Shown here piece by piece: positions 51,885 through 62,865 of a stretch of 64,000 nt of DNA. Numbering within the stretch: position 1 is the first letter of the stretch; the number at the start of each line of letters is the position of its first letter. A program made the position numbers and the translations under genes. Origin of the DNA: Ahaetulla prasina (lineage: Eukaryota > Chordata > Lepidosauria > Squamata > Colubridae); contig NC_080542.1 in NCBI RefSeq assembly GCF_028640845.1, positions 17,945,783 to 18,009,782 on the forward strand, read 5' to 3'. A model generated the notes under the pieces. It was not told the DNA's origin and did no database searches. It was given only the letters and a program-made list of their open reading frames with translations.

Positions 51885-53056
51885 ATGCTTCCAATTGAAA
51901 TTCCACTCCAACTCTGCAGCCACCAAACGCATCCTAAAAAGAACAGAATTGGCCTTAATCAGAAATGAACTTCACACAAAAAGATTCCTCCTAGATCAAA
52001 TCAACAAAGATCTCCTCACACTTCACCTCAAACTCAGCAACAAGATGCACCCGGCACTTTGGGACAAATCCAAACAACTTGCCGTCTGGAGAGCCGAAAC
52101 ACAGACCACCCTCAAGACAGACACGCACACCAACAAACTCCGAAGACTACAAGAACGCCAGAAACAAACCCCTCCACCCTCACAGCAACACATGAAACAA
52201 ACAGTGCATAACATCTCAGATAGGATCCTCACCAAAGCTGAAACCGATGTCCTTTCCAAAGGATTCAACTTTGCAGTCACTCCCAAATACATCCCCACTG
52301 AGACCATTATATGCGGAGTTGAAACCAGCCTGACCAAAATCAACCCCGATGACGCTAACAAAATCAGACTCGAAATCACCAACATCCTCTGCAGCAGCAA
52401 GCCACCCAAAAGCAACTTACCCAAAGAGGAACAGACAGCACTACTTAACCTGAAAAAGATACCAGCATAATAATCCTACCAGCAGACAAGGGCAACGCCA
52501 CGGTGGTTATGAACACATCTGACTACCAAACCAAATTAACCAACCTACTCCAAGACCCTGCATACAAGCCCCTAAAACAGACCCCACCACCTACCTAGAA
52601 AAACCACTAGATCCAAAATAAAAGCCTCCCCATCAGCGAAGAAATCCAACAAAGAATCATTCCCAGAGAGAAATCATCCAGATGCCCTAAGCTCACGGCC
52701 TCCCAAGATACACAAAGAAGGAACCCCACTCAGACCCATAGTCAGCTCCATAGGCTCACCTCTACAAAACCTAGCCAAATTTCTCGCCAAACAACTACAG
52801 CCCTATGCAGAATCCATCGCTTCACACGTAAAAAACTCATTCCAGTTCATAGAGATCATAAAGAAACAAAACTTACAGCCCAGCGACCTACTCGTGAGCT
52901 TTGATGTCATATCCCTCTTCACCCAAGTGCCAATCAAAGAAGCCTTGACAGCTATCCAAAACAAATATAACCCCCCCAAGCACATACTAGATCTGACCAA
53001 CCACTGCCTATCCAACACATACTTCATCTATAACGGACAAAAATACAAACAAATAG
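51885..53056 (+). pseudogene. Penelope-like element N-terminal and RT 5' half, opposite strand
   Basis: Plus strand: the N-terminal region ('LKRTELALIRNELHTKRFL', 'SDRILTKAETDVLSKGFNF') to 52470. After a frameshift come 'ILPADKGNATVVMNTSDYQ', 'PPKIHKEGTPLRPIVSSIGS' and 'LLVSFDVISLFTQVPIKEAL' (first catalytic aspartate of RT). It is cut at 53056 in the segment just before the MGSPLSP motif, where the inverted copy begins. The first 140 bases of the open frame are antisense sequence from the adjoining minus-strand piece. Confidence 0.85.
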
Positions 53057-53132
53057 GGGACGTCCCATGACCCGGAGGGTTCGCCTGGGCTGTGTCCGCA
53101 GGTTACCTGTTCACTTAGAACGGCTTTTGTAA
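53057..53132 (+). pseudogene. truncated RNase A gene fragment (copy C)
   Basis: The last 24 codons of the unit B type RNase, from GRPMTRRVRLGC to the stop TAA at 53130-53132. They include the catalytic histidine (LPVHLERLL) but no start, signal peptide or other catalytic residues. It joins directly to Penelope-like sequence upstream. One silent difference from unit B is seen (TTG/TTA). Confidence 0.9.
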
Positions 53133-54600
53133 CAGGTGGTGTACAATACATCACCTGCAGAAATCCAAGGATGCAACGGCCACGGCATCTGAGCGCTTCC
53201 TTGCTACTGCTCTTTCTGCGATATGAACCTCTTAGGGTACTTCCACCAGTTTATCAATAGTTCCTTTTTTCCCCTCCCCCAGCAAAGCCAATAGATCATA
53301 GGATCAAGTTGAGGAACTAGAGCACCCTATCTCAAATATTTCTTTCCATTCTTGGGTTTTCAAAATGAATTTGTTCACATGATAGTTTAAAAGCCTTCTT
53401 CACTAGGATATGAGCTAGATTGTTGTCTGGGTGGGTCATTTCAGTCTAACCTTAGCATTTCCCTTGCCAAAATAATAATAATAATAATCATGGTCTGAAA
53501 GTGGCTTGGAGATCTGTCAATAGTGATCCTCATTTCATCAAGGATATGAGCTTGTGAATCAGCCCCACTTGCCTGTAAACCAGTACAGAAAAGTGTTGGG
53601 AAAAAATCAGGTGTGCATTAGGGCTGTGTGATCCCTCAGGTTTAGAGGGGAAAAACATAAACCTGAGTAGGACTTTCAAAATGAAGGCATGTTTTCCTAG
53701 GATCGCTTTGTAGATGATCTTGGGTGGTCTGAAAACATCATCTCGCACTACCATCACCATCATCACATAGTTTTGCATTTCCTTTCTCTTGCTAGCTCTG
53801 GGAGTTGATAGAATTTAAAATGCTTAATTCTTGAGGAACTGCAATCCTTATAAATATTCCATAGTGTGTGGAGTCCAGATGGTTTAATCCAATCTGCTGA
53901 AGTCCTGGATATGAAAGTGAACACAAAAAGAACATTGTAACTATGTTTGGGTAAAGATTTATAGCTTTTATTAAGTTTATCTCATTGTGGTATACTAGCA
54001 AAAAAGATTATTTGATAGGAGGGGTGTCTACTGTATTCTGTACTTCAATGTAATGTCTTCTTCCAATAATTCTTTTGTCTCATACAATTCACCAAAGATT
54101 TCTGTAGTGTACAATGCAAACACAGAGGTTGTTATTATTTTCTACATGTCACTTGTTTGTACCCTAAAGAGGCTGCTACAGCTTAAACTATGCCTGCTGA
54201 TTTCTCTGAATAAACTAGATGACTGCAAATTGCAAATAATACGAGTATTTGGTTGTCTCTCTATAACTTGTACTTTCTAATGAACCAAGTGATTATTTTC
54301 TATTACATCCTTTGAAAAAAATTCTGTTTAAGGTGGGATTCCTAGGGACCTTTAAAATTACCAGTCAGTCAACTACTATGGTGGAGAGTGGGAGTCATTA
54401 AATTCACTGTTGAAGAAGAATCACCTTAATTATTTTAATTTAAAATGGCGAGGAAATTAAATTTCACATCTGCTTTATCTCCACCCAACACTCTGAAGCA
54501 TGAGTATCCTGTGGGCCACCAAAAAGCCAAACTGCTTGGAAAAAAATCTGTGTATGCCATCCTAATTTAAGAGGGACTATTTCAGAAATTTGCTAATGCA
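53133..54600. other. inverted RNase 3' flank, no gene seen (copy C)
   Basis: Reverse complement of 40405-41880. Confidence 0.55.
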
Positions 54601-54604
54601 TTCT

Positions 54605-56833
54605 TTATATTATTATTATTATTATTTTATTATTTATTAAATTTTTATACCGCCCTTCTCCCGAAGGACTCAGGGCGGTTTACAGCCATGATAAAAACAA
54701 CAACAGGATACACATAAAACCATAATTTAAAATTTTATTTTACAAATGGTCGAATTAAAACATTTAGAATAAAACCCAAATTTTAAAATGTTAAAACATT
54801 AAAACTAATTAAAATCCTATTAAAATCCTATGCCAGTCTTGCGCAAACAAACAAATAGGTCTTCAATTCTTGGCGGAAAGTCCGAAGGTCTGGCAGTTGC
54901 CGAAGTCCAGGGGGAAGTTCGTTCCAAAGGGTGGGAGCCCCCACAGAGAAGGCCCTCTCCCTGGGGGCCGCTAGCCGACATTGCTTGGCGGACGGCACCC
55001 TAAGGAGTCCCTCTGTGTGCGAGCGTACAGGTCGGTGGGAGGCATTTGGTAACAGCAGGCGGTCCCGTAAGTACCCTGGCCCTAAGCCATGGAGCGCTTT
55101 AAAGGTAGTCACCAACACCTTGAAGTGTACCCGAAAGACCACAGGTAGCCAGTGCAGACTGCGCAGGAGAGGTGTTACATGGGAGCAACGTGTGGCTCCC
55201 ACTATCACCCGCGCAGCTGCGTTCTGAACCAACTGGAGCCTCCGGGTACTCTTCAAGGGGAGCCCCATGTAGAGAGCGTTACAGTAGTCCAAGCGAGAGA
55301 TAACCAGAGCATGAGTGACCGTGCATAAGGCATCCCGGTCGAGGAAGGGGCGCAACTGGCGAACCAGGCGAACCTGGTAAAAAGCCCTCCTGGTGACGGT
55401 CGTAAAATGATCTTCGAAAGACAACCGTCCATCCAGGAGGACACCCAAGTTGCGCACCCTTTCCACTGGGGCCAATGATTTGCCCCCAACAGTCAGCCGT
55501 GGCTGCAGCTGACTGTATCGGGGTGCTGGCATCCACAGCCACTCCGTCTTGGAGGGATTGAGTTTGAGCCTGTTTCTCCCCATTCAGACCCGTACAGCTT
55601 CCAAACACCAGGACAGCACTTCGATGGCTTCGTTGGGATGGCCTGGGGTGGAAAAGTATAGCTGCGTGTCATCAGCGTACAGTTGGTACCTCACCTCAAA
55701 GCCATTTATGATCTCACCCAGCGGCTTCATATAGATGTTGAACAGGAGAGGCGAGAGAATCGACCCCTGCGGCACCCCACATGTGAGGGGCCTCGCGGTC
55801 GATCTCTGCCCTCCTGCCAACACCGTCTGCGACCGGTCAGAGAGATAGGAGGAGAACCACCGATAAACGGTGCCTCCCACTCCCAAACTCCCCAACCGGT
55901 GCAGCAGGATACCATGGTCGATGGTATCAAAAGCCGCTGAGAGGTCTAATAGGACCAGGGCAGAGGAACAACCCCTGGCCCTGGCCCTCCAGAGATCATC
56001 AACCAACCCGACCAAAGCCGTCTCCGTGCTGTACCCGGGTCGGAAGCCAGACTGGAACGGGTCTAGATAGACAGATTCCTCCAGGTATTGGGGTAATTGA
56101 CGTGCCACCATACTCTCAACAACCTTCGCCACAAAGCGAAGGTTGGAGACTAACGGTAATTTCCTAAAACAGCCAGGTCCAGGGAGGGCTTCTTGAGGAG
56201 GGGCCTCACCACCGCCTCTTTCAAGGTGGTGGGGAAAACACCCTCCATCAAAGAAGCATTTATAATCCCCTGGAGCCAGCCTCGTGTCACCTCCTGTGTG
56301 GCCAGCACCAACCAGGAGGGGCACGGGTCCAATAAACAGATGGTGGCATTCAACCGCCCCAACAACCTGTCCATGTCCCCGGGAGTCACAGGGTCAAATC
56401 CATCCCAAATAATCTCAACAAGACGTGTCTCCAGCCCCTCACCCGGATCTACCCACTGTTGATCCATTCTGTCCTTAAGCTGAACGATTTTATTATATAG
56501 ATAATCACTAAACTCCTCGGCACGGCCCTGTAAGGGGTCATCCCGCACCTCCTGATGAAGGAGGGAGCGGGTCACCCGAAACAGGGCTGCCGGGCGGTTA
56601 TCTGCCGACGCAATGAGGGAGGAAACGTAGGAACGCTTCGCTTCCCTCAGTGCCACTAGGTAAGTCCTAGTATAGGACCTAACTAGTGTCCGGTCAGCCT
56701 CGGAACGGCTGGATCTCCAGGCACTCTCTAGGCGTCTTCTCTGGCATTTCATCTCCCTCAGCCCCTCGGAGAACCAGGGGGCTGGTTGAGATCTGCGCCG
56801 GGTCAGAGGCCGCAAAGGCATTCTCCATTCCAT
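54605..56833 (-). pseudogene. L2 LINE ORF2 and tail (copy C)
   Basis: Third L2 copy. The coding part is 54828-56833. The TGA shared with A and B lies between the two frames at 55584-55586. A private indel near 56155 ('gttagtctcc') separates 56150-56833 from 55584-56150. Unlike unit B, it has no deletion near the start, so B's one-base loss came after C formed, or C was made from another B allele. Confidence 0.88.
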
Positions 56834-57242
56834 AATATAGGATTCTAGTAAACCAACATGTTAACTTTGCCTTCTTCTCCATTGCCATACTGCAATATTT
56901 TCGGTGAAACACATAAGGTTTTAATTGGAAGTTTGGCTTGTTGTATTTGTTTTATTTTTGGTATTTTATTCCAATTTCCTTTGAAGAAATCATGCTCAAG
57001 AAACATATAAAAAGTTGAAGCAAGTAAAACACAGCATAATGCAATGCACTAAAATGTCTTTTCAAGCTTAGGTTATCTAACCTAATTACATATGGATATA
57101 ATGTATACAGTGGTGAAATCCAAAATTTTTTTTACTACCGATTCTGTAGGTGTGGCTTGGTGGACATGGGCGTGGCATGGTGGGCATGGCAGGGGAAGGA
57201 TACTGCAAAATCTCCATTCCCACCCCACTCTAGGGGAAGGAT

Positions 57243-57379
57243 CAGTGGTGGGATTCAAGTAATTTAACAACCGGTTCTCTGCCCTAATGATTTCTTCCAA
57301 CAACCAGTTTGCCAAACTGCTCAGAAAGTTAACAACCGGTTCTCCCGAAGTGGTGCGAACTGGCTGACTCCCACCACTG
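57243..57379. mobile_element. hAT-like MITE, 137 bp (copy C)
   Basis: Reverse-complement copy of 37636-37772, with the same altered end base (gactcccaccactg). Confidence 0.88.
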
Positions 57380-57514
57380 GGAAGGATACTGCAAAATCCC
57401 CATTCCCTCCCTACTCCTGGGGGAAGGTTATTGCAAAATCCAGCACAAGAGGCGGCAAGCATGCAGAGGCTGACAATGTCTGATATATGTCCATGACTAA
57501 CAAATGGACAAATG

Positions 57515-57670
57515 ACCATCATTTGTGTTGTAAATGTTGTTGTACCTTGATGAAGGTTTTTTTTTCTTTTTCTTTTGTGTACACTGAGAGCATATGCACC
57601 AAAACAAATTCCTTGTGTGTCCAATCCCACTTGGCCAATAAATTCTATTCTATTCTATTTTATTTCTAAT
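57515..57670 (+). repeat. LINE-Y 3' end with TTCTA tail (copy C)
   Basis: Reverse-complement copy of 37350-37497. Confidence 0.8.
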
Positions 57671-57690
57671 GATTTGTTACCAATGGTCAA

Positions 57691-59332
57691 AAACAGCTAT
57701 CCAAAACAAATATAACGCCCCCCAAGCACATCCTAGATCTGACCAACCACTGCCTATCCAACATATACTTCATCTATAACGGACAAAAATACAAACAAAT
57801 AGAAGGCGCACCCATGGGATCACCCCTCTCACCTGTCATTGCCAACCTCTACATGGAACACTTTGAAACCCAAACACTAGAAAAATCTGATCACAAACCC
57901 AAACTCTGGCTCAGATACGTAGACGACACCTTCATAATCTGGCCACACGGGAAAGAAAAACTTGACAACTTCCTCACACACCTCAATAGCCTACACCCCA
58001 AAATACAGTTCACCATGGAAACCGAAGTTAACAACCAACTTCCCTTCCTAGATGTCTTAGTCTACAAGAAACCCAATGGCTCCCTAGGACACACCATCTA
58101 CCAGAAGAAAACACACACAAACCGCTATCTGCACGCACTCTCACACCACCACCCAGCACAGATCAACTCCGTAGCCAAGACACTCATCTCTAGAACAAAA
58201 CGCTTAGCTGACGAACAACACCTAAAAACCGAACTACACTCTCACAAACGTACTAACATCCAATGGATTCCAGAGAAATAAGATTACCAAACTAATCCAA
58301 AAATAACCCCCCACTAAAATCCAAGACAGAGAACAAGAAAATGGCACAGCCCTCCTCCCATATATAAAAGGCACCACAGACAGAATCAGCAAGATCCTCC
58401 ACAAACATAACATCAAGACAGCATTCTGCACAAACCAAAAAATATCCACCATCCTAAGAAACCCCAAAGACAAAATTGAGTTAGAAAATCAAGGAGTATA
58501 TGAAATCCCATGCACCGCCTGCCCCACCACATACATCGGACAAACCAACAGAAGAATAAGTGCACGCATTGAAGAACACAAGAACTCAGTCAAAAAAGAG
58601 GAACCAACTTCTTCCCTGGTCCAACACCTTAAAGCCACAGGACACGATATTGACTTTAAAAAGACCAGAACTATCGCCAAAACTGAACACTTTAACAACA
58701 GAATAATCAGAGAAGCCATCGAGATAGAAAAACGCCCACACAGCATGAACAAACGAGATGATACCTCCCGCCTACCAGCCATTTGGAAACCTGCCCTTAT
58801 TGACAAACGTGTCCCTAACACGAGGAATGACACCAGACCCACACTCACGAGGTCCACACAGGATGTCACCACCACACATCCACCCAGAAAGCACACCCAA
58901 ACCCACACTGATCAGGAAGCACGACCAAGGACCAGAAGCCAGACCGCAGCTGCAACATTAGCCACTTCAAACCCCTCCAATCCATACATGCAGCAGACTG
59001 ACACCCACTACGAAGATGTAGCACGACCACGAAGCCAAACAGCAGCAGTGCAGCTCACCAGCTCAAATCCCCCTGCAGCACAGATTAGACTGAGCACAAC
59101 CAAGCCCCCACCAACACAGGACACACCCCCAGCCAATCAGAGCACAGAAAAACCCCCATCCAATCAGAGCACAGCCAAGCTCCCACCCAATCAGTTCAAA
59201 CCCCCACTAGCAGTTAAAAGGAAGAAACAGCTGCGATCACACATTGCTCCCAGAAGCACGAAGCTGAAGCCTGAAGATGACGAATGAGACTTCGTCGAAA
59301 CGTCGCCAAGACACTTCCAATTTTACACGGGA
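57691..59332 (+). pseudogene. Penelope-like element, RT C-terminal half and GIY-YIG (copy C)
   Basis: Plus strand, the most complete 3' half here. RT MGSPLSPVIANLYM and RYVDDTF are at 57814-58281, followed by a frameshift. The GIY-YIG part 'GVYEIPCTACPTTYIGQTN' lies at about 58495-58600. A long C-terminal frame 58745-59287 (180 codons) ends KLKPEDDE. Bases 57696-57802 repeat the RT segment at 52950-53056. Penelope-like elements pair this RT with a GIY-YIG endonuclease that nicks the target. Confidence 0.88.
59271..59301 (+). ncRNA. hammerhead-ribozyme-like core of Penelope-like element
   Basis: CTGAAGA (59271-59277), perfect 6-bp stem gacgaa/ttcgtc (59279-59284 and 59291-59296) with a 6-base loop, then GAAAC (59297-59301). 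This is the hammerhead order CUGANGA, stem II, GAAA. It overlaps the end of the long C-terminal frame, whose stop codon is in the loop. Stem I is at best gaag/cttc; stem III is poor. Confidence 0.5.
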
Positions 59333-59334
59333 GA

Positions 59335-59460
59335 AAACCGGTCAACAGTGGATAGATTTTGGTTAAAGCTTTTGGGGTTATGAGAAGAGACCATAGAGTC
59401 AGGTAATTCATTCCAAGCACAGATAATTCTGTTACAAAAATCATATTTTCTGCAATCCAA
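59335..59460 (-). repeat. LINE-X fragment
   Basis: 'ttttggttaaagcttttggg' and 'tcatattttctgcaatcc' match LINE-X (31645-31745). Confidence 0.7.
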
Positions 59461-59794
59461 ACTGGATTGCTAATGGTAATATGGTAATGGTAATATGCTA
59501 ATGGTCAGAATGCTATTCTAGAATCATGTGGAGAATTAAGATTAAAAAATGAGGAAGATGGCATCTCTTTTTCTAGGGCGCCGAGAAAACCATTCTATAG
59601 TATTTAGGGAATGGATTTCAAAAATTTCAGTTTAGGAATTGTTAGCTTTAGAAGTATCACATTCTTACACATGTGTAAATCACTCAAGGACTAGTTCAAG
59701 AGGTGTTATTTGTGCATTCTTTGTGATTTTGGGAAGGCCTCAATACACTTCTTTCTTCCTGAACATGTTTCTATCTAAGAAGAAGAAAAAATTT
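59461..59794. other. no gene seen
   Basis: A short 'aatggtaatatg' repetition at 59470-59505; otherwise nothing recognisable. Confidence 0.5.
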
Positions 59795-60715
59795 CATTTG
59801 TTTGTCTAGTTTGATGAAAAGAAAGACTAGGGGTGATATGATAGCAGTGTTCCAATATCTTAGGGGCTGCCACAAAGAAGAGGGAGTCAAGCTATTCTCC
59901 AAAGCACCTGAGGGTAGAACAAGAAGCAACGGGTGGAAACTGATCAAGGAGAGAGAAGCAACCTAGAACTAAGAAGAAATTTCCTGACAGTTAGAACAAT
60001 TAGTCAGTGGAATAACTTGCCTCTAGAACAGCGGTTCTCAACCTGTGGGTCGGGACCCCGTTGGGGGTCAAATGAAGATTTGCCAGGGGTCGCCTAAGAC
60101 CATCGGAAATATGGGAAGTATACTTGCGAGTTGAACAATTGCGCTCCAGTGGTTGACTCCACAAGCCAACTGCAGGCTCTTCAAATCACTAGCCGAATTC
60201 GGCTTCATGCGTGATGAATTAAAAAAGAGAGAAATCTTTGCTCTGATGTCTCCCTCTCAAGCCAGCTGCAACCACTCCCAATCGCTAGCCTAATCTGGCT
60301 TCAGGTGCGATAAATTTAATAGGGGAGGAGTCTCCGCTTTAATGCCTCCGTCCTCAAGGCAATCGCAAGCAGTTCAGATCGCTAGCCAATACGGCTTCAG
60401 GCACAATAAATTCAAAACGAAAATAATTTTATGGTTGGGGTCTCCACATCGTGGGGAATTGTATTAAAGGGGTCACCACATCATGGGGAATTGTATTAAA
60501 GGGGTCACCACATCATGGGGAATTGTATTAAAGGGGTCGCAGCACTATAAAGGTTGAGAACCACTGCTCTAGAAGTTGTAAATGCTACAACATTGGAAGT
60601 TTTTAAGAAGATGTTGGGTAACCATTTGTCTGAAATGGTGTAGGGTTTCCTGCCTAAGCAGGGAATTGGACTAGAAGACCTCCAAGGTCCCTTCCAATTC
60701 TGCTATTCTATTCTA
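59795..60715 (+). repeat. CR1 LINE 3' fragment split by a hAT element
   Basis: 'tagtttgatgaaaagaaaga' to 'gaataacttgc', then the hAT element at 60029-60566, then 'gttgtaaatgctacaacatt' to the CR1 end 'ggactagaagacctccaagg' and a TTCTA tail. Confidence 0.87.
60029..60566. mobile_element. hAT-like non-autonomous element, 538 bp
   Basis: Ends cagcggttctcaacct and aggttgagaaccactg are terminal inverted repeats. An exact 8-bp target duplication ctctagaa lies at 60021-60028 and 60567-60574. There is no transposase frame. Three 32-bp tandem repeats lie inside at 60437-60468, 60469-60500 and 60501-60532. Confidence 0.93.
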
Positions 60716-60808
60716 TTCTATTCTATTCTATTCTATTCTATTCTATTCTATTCTACTCTACTCTATTCTACTCTACTCTACTCTACTCTACTCTACTCTA
60801 TTCTACTC
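60700..60808. repeat. (TTCTA)n / (CTACT)n microsatellite at CR1 tail
   Basis: About 20 pentamer units, TTCTA then CTCTA/CTACT variants, growing directly from the CR1 3' end. Confidence 0.95.
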
Positions 60809-61765
60809 AATTTTTCTTTTAAATTTAGAAGAAGGAAAAAGGGAGGTGAAATGGGTACTGGGGCTTCAGAATATAAAGGCAACTTACTAAGGAAGCTCAT
60901 ATGATGAGAGAGGAATTGATAAAGTATAGGAGATTTAAACTTTGTGTATTCTTTCCTGTCAGAAACCAAGCTTTTTATACAAAATGGTTAACTTCTGAGA
61001 AAACTGAACATAGGAATATATCTCCTATGTTTTATTCACCATTCCTGAGAAATTATTTCATTGCTGTAGTTGATGCAAAAAACCAGTGTAGGATACCCCA
61101 ATGCATTAACTTTGAACAATGAAATAAAACAATGAAGTTATTTGATTAAGTGAGGAATATTCCTCAATCTTCCATTAATTTTAAGGGTGTCCTCAGAAAT
61201 GGTGATGTCCCAATTCTTCAACCACTGAAGCTTTGACTGTTGATTTCTTTCCGTATTTTTTTGGGAGATGATGAAGAAACAGCTTTGAAATCGACTTTTA
61301 CAGAAGATAAAGCAACTGCATTCTTACACAAGTATTTAACTACTCAGATAGGTTTTTGCAATAATACCAGGTAAGAACCACTGAAAGGAAATAATCTTAC
61401 ACCAGATAGTTCTTGAGTCATATGGAGCCCATTTTTAAATTTTATTTTGTATTTTAAAGTTAAATTTTATTTTATTTTTCTTTCAAGGATTTAAGATGGC
61501 ATAGGCAGGTTCCTAAATTCCTAATGTAATGATCAAATTAATGAAATGTGAATTGCCATGGCATGACACTTGTTTGTTATTTAGCCCCTGTTGGATACTG
61601 GTGGGCCAAGAATTCTCCAGTATTTTAGGAAAAAAATGAATTTGTTTCCAAGTGGGAATGTGAGCCAGTCCGCTATTTCCAAGGCAGCCCTGTGGGCCAA
61701 ATCTAAGCACCCTGTGGGTCAGATTTTGCCCACAGGCCTTGAGTCTACAGCATCTATGTATCATA
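60809..61765. other. no gene seen
   Basis: AT-rich. A 73-codon frame at 60901-61122 has no recognisable motif. Confidence 0.45.
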
Positions 61766-61767
61766 TC

Positions 61768-61773
61768 GATCGA

Positions 61774-61840
<67 letters not shown>

Positions 61841-61897
61841 ATCTATTGTATCTATATCTATCATATCTCTGTTATCTATCTAGCTACTATCTCTCTC

Positions 61898-61956
<59 letters not shown>

Positions 61957-62056
61957 ATCTATCTATCATCTATTTATCTATATCTATCATATCTCTATCT
62001 GTCATCTATTTAGCTACTCTCTCATCTATCTGTCTATCTATCTATCTATCTATCTA

Positions 62057-62112
<56 letters not shown>

Positions 62113-62190
62113 CCTACCTACCTACCTACCTATCTATCATCTGTCTGTCTGTCTGTCTGTCTCTCTATCTAGTTATCTTTCTATCTATCT
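61768..62190. repeat. GATA-type microsatellite cluster (TATC, TGTC, TACC)
   Basis: Long runs of TATC (61776-61840, 61905-61955 and more), then TGTC (62056-62106) and TACC (62110-62132), with short interruptions. On minus these are GATA, GACA and GGTA. Apparent open frames across it encode only YLSI repeats. Confidence 0.96.
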
Positions 62191-62865
62191 GACTTCCTTT
62201 CAAGCATAGCATGGCCCATGTTGGAGGCTCAATGGGGCCACATTATCAGCTTGTTTCATAGGCTTCAAATACACAACTAGCTACGGGCCCAGCAACTTCT
62301 ACTCAAGCTTCCAGTCAGCACAATAACTTCTTCCATTTCCTCTAATTCCCGTCTCGTTATATTATGTCTGAAACTTTATAGGAGTAAGGGGTGAGAGGAA
62401 CTAATGGAAGCCAGCAAGTAAATATTTGCCCTTTTTCTACCTGCAGAAAAAACAGAAACAAAATAGTTGCTCTTTTTAAAAACAAGAGAAAAAAAAACCA
62501 GAACAAAACACAACAACCATGGTGGAAGCTGGAAACTAGTCTTCATTGCCATTTCTCATAAGAATTCTGAAATGGTATTTTCAAGTAGCCATGACTGAAG
62601 CCATGATTAGTTCTAACCATTTTTACTTCATAGATTGGAGCTGGCATTGAACATGGAAGAAGGAAACAATGCAAAGGGAATAAGGACAAAAAGAGAGTCA
62701 TGTACATCCTGAGAGAAATGAAACAGTAATTCAGAGAAACTTTAAAAAAAGGGGTATTGATGTTAAACATCAGTGTAAATGTCTGGGCTGTATTTTTTAT
62801 TATAGAAATAATATTCAGATCACTAGTCCTTCTAGGTTTCCATCAACAGAGATCATCATTTAGAT
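62191..62865. other. no gene seen
   Basis: No repeat family or convincing frame recognised. Confidence 0.45.

Larger units (their letters stand above)
53057..59332. repeat. inverted copy C of about 36050-41965
   Basis: In reverse complement: RNase end, RNase 3' flank, L2, MITE, LINE-Y end, then the same Penelope junction as at 37334. L2 codons match unit B and not unit A (for example the end LFVCARLA), so B was the template. The left breakpoint at 53055-53058 shares only 'ag'/'agggg' between the two partners. Confidence 0.9.

Noticed and set aside
60437..60532. Three 32-bp direct repeats as a possible CRISPR-like array
   Set aside because: Units are contiguous with no spacers and lie inside a hAT element in a eukaryotic genome.
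61591..62209. Long YLSI-repeat frames
   Set aside because: Direct translation of the TATC/TGTC microsatellite.
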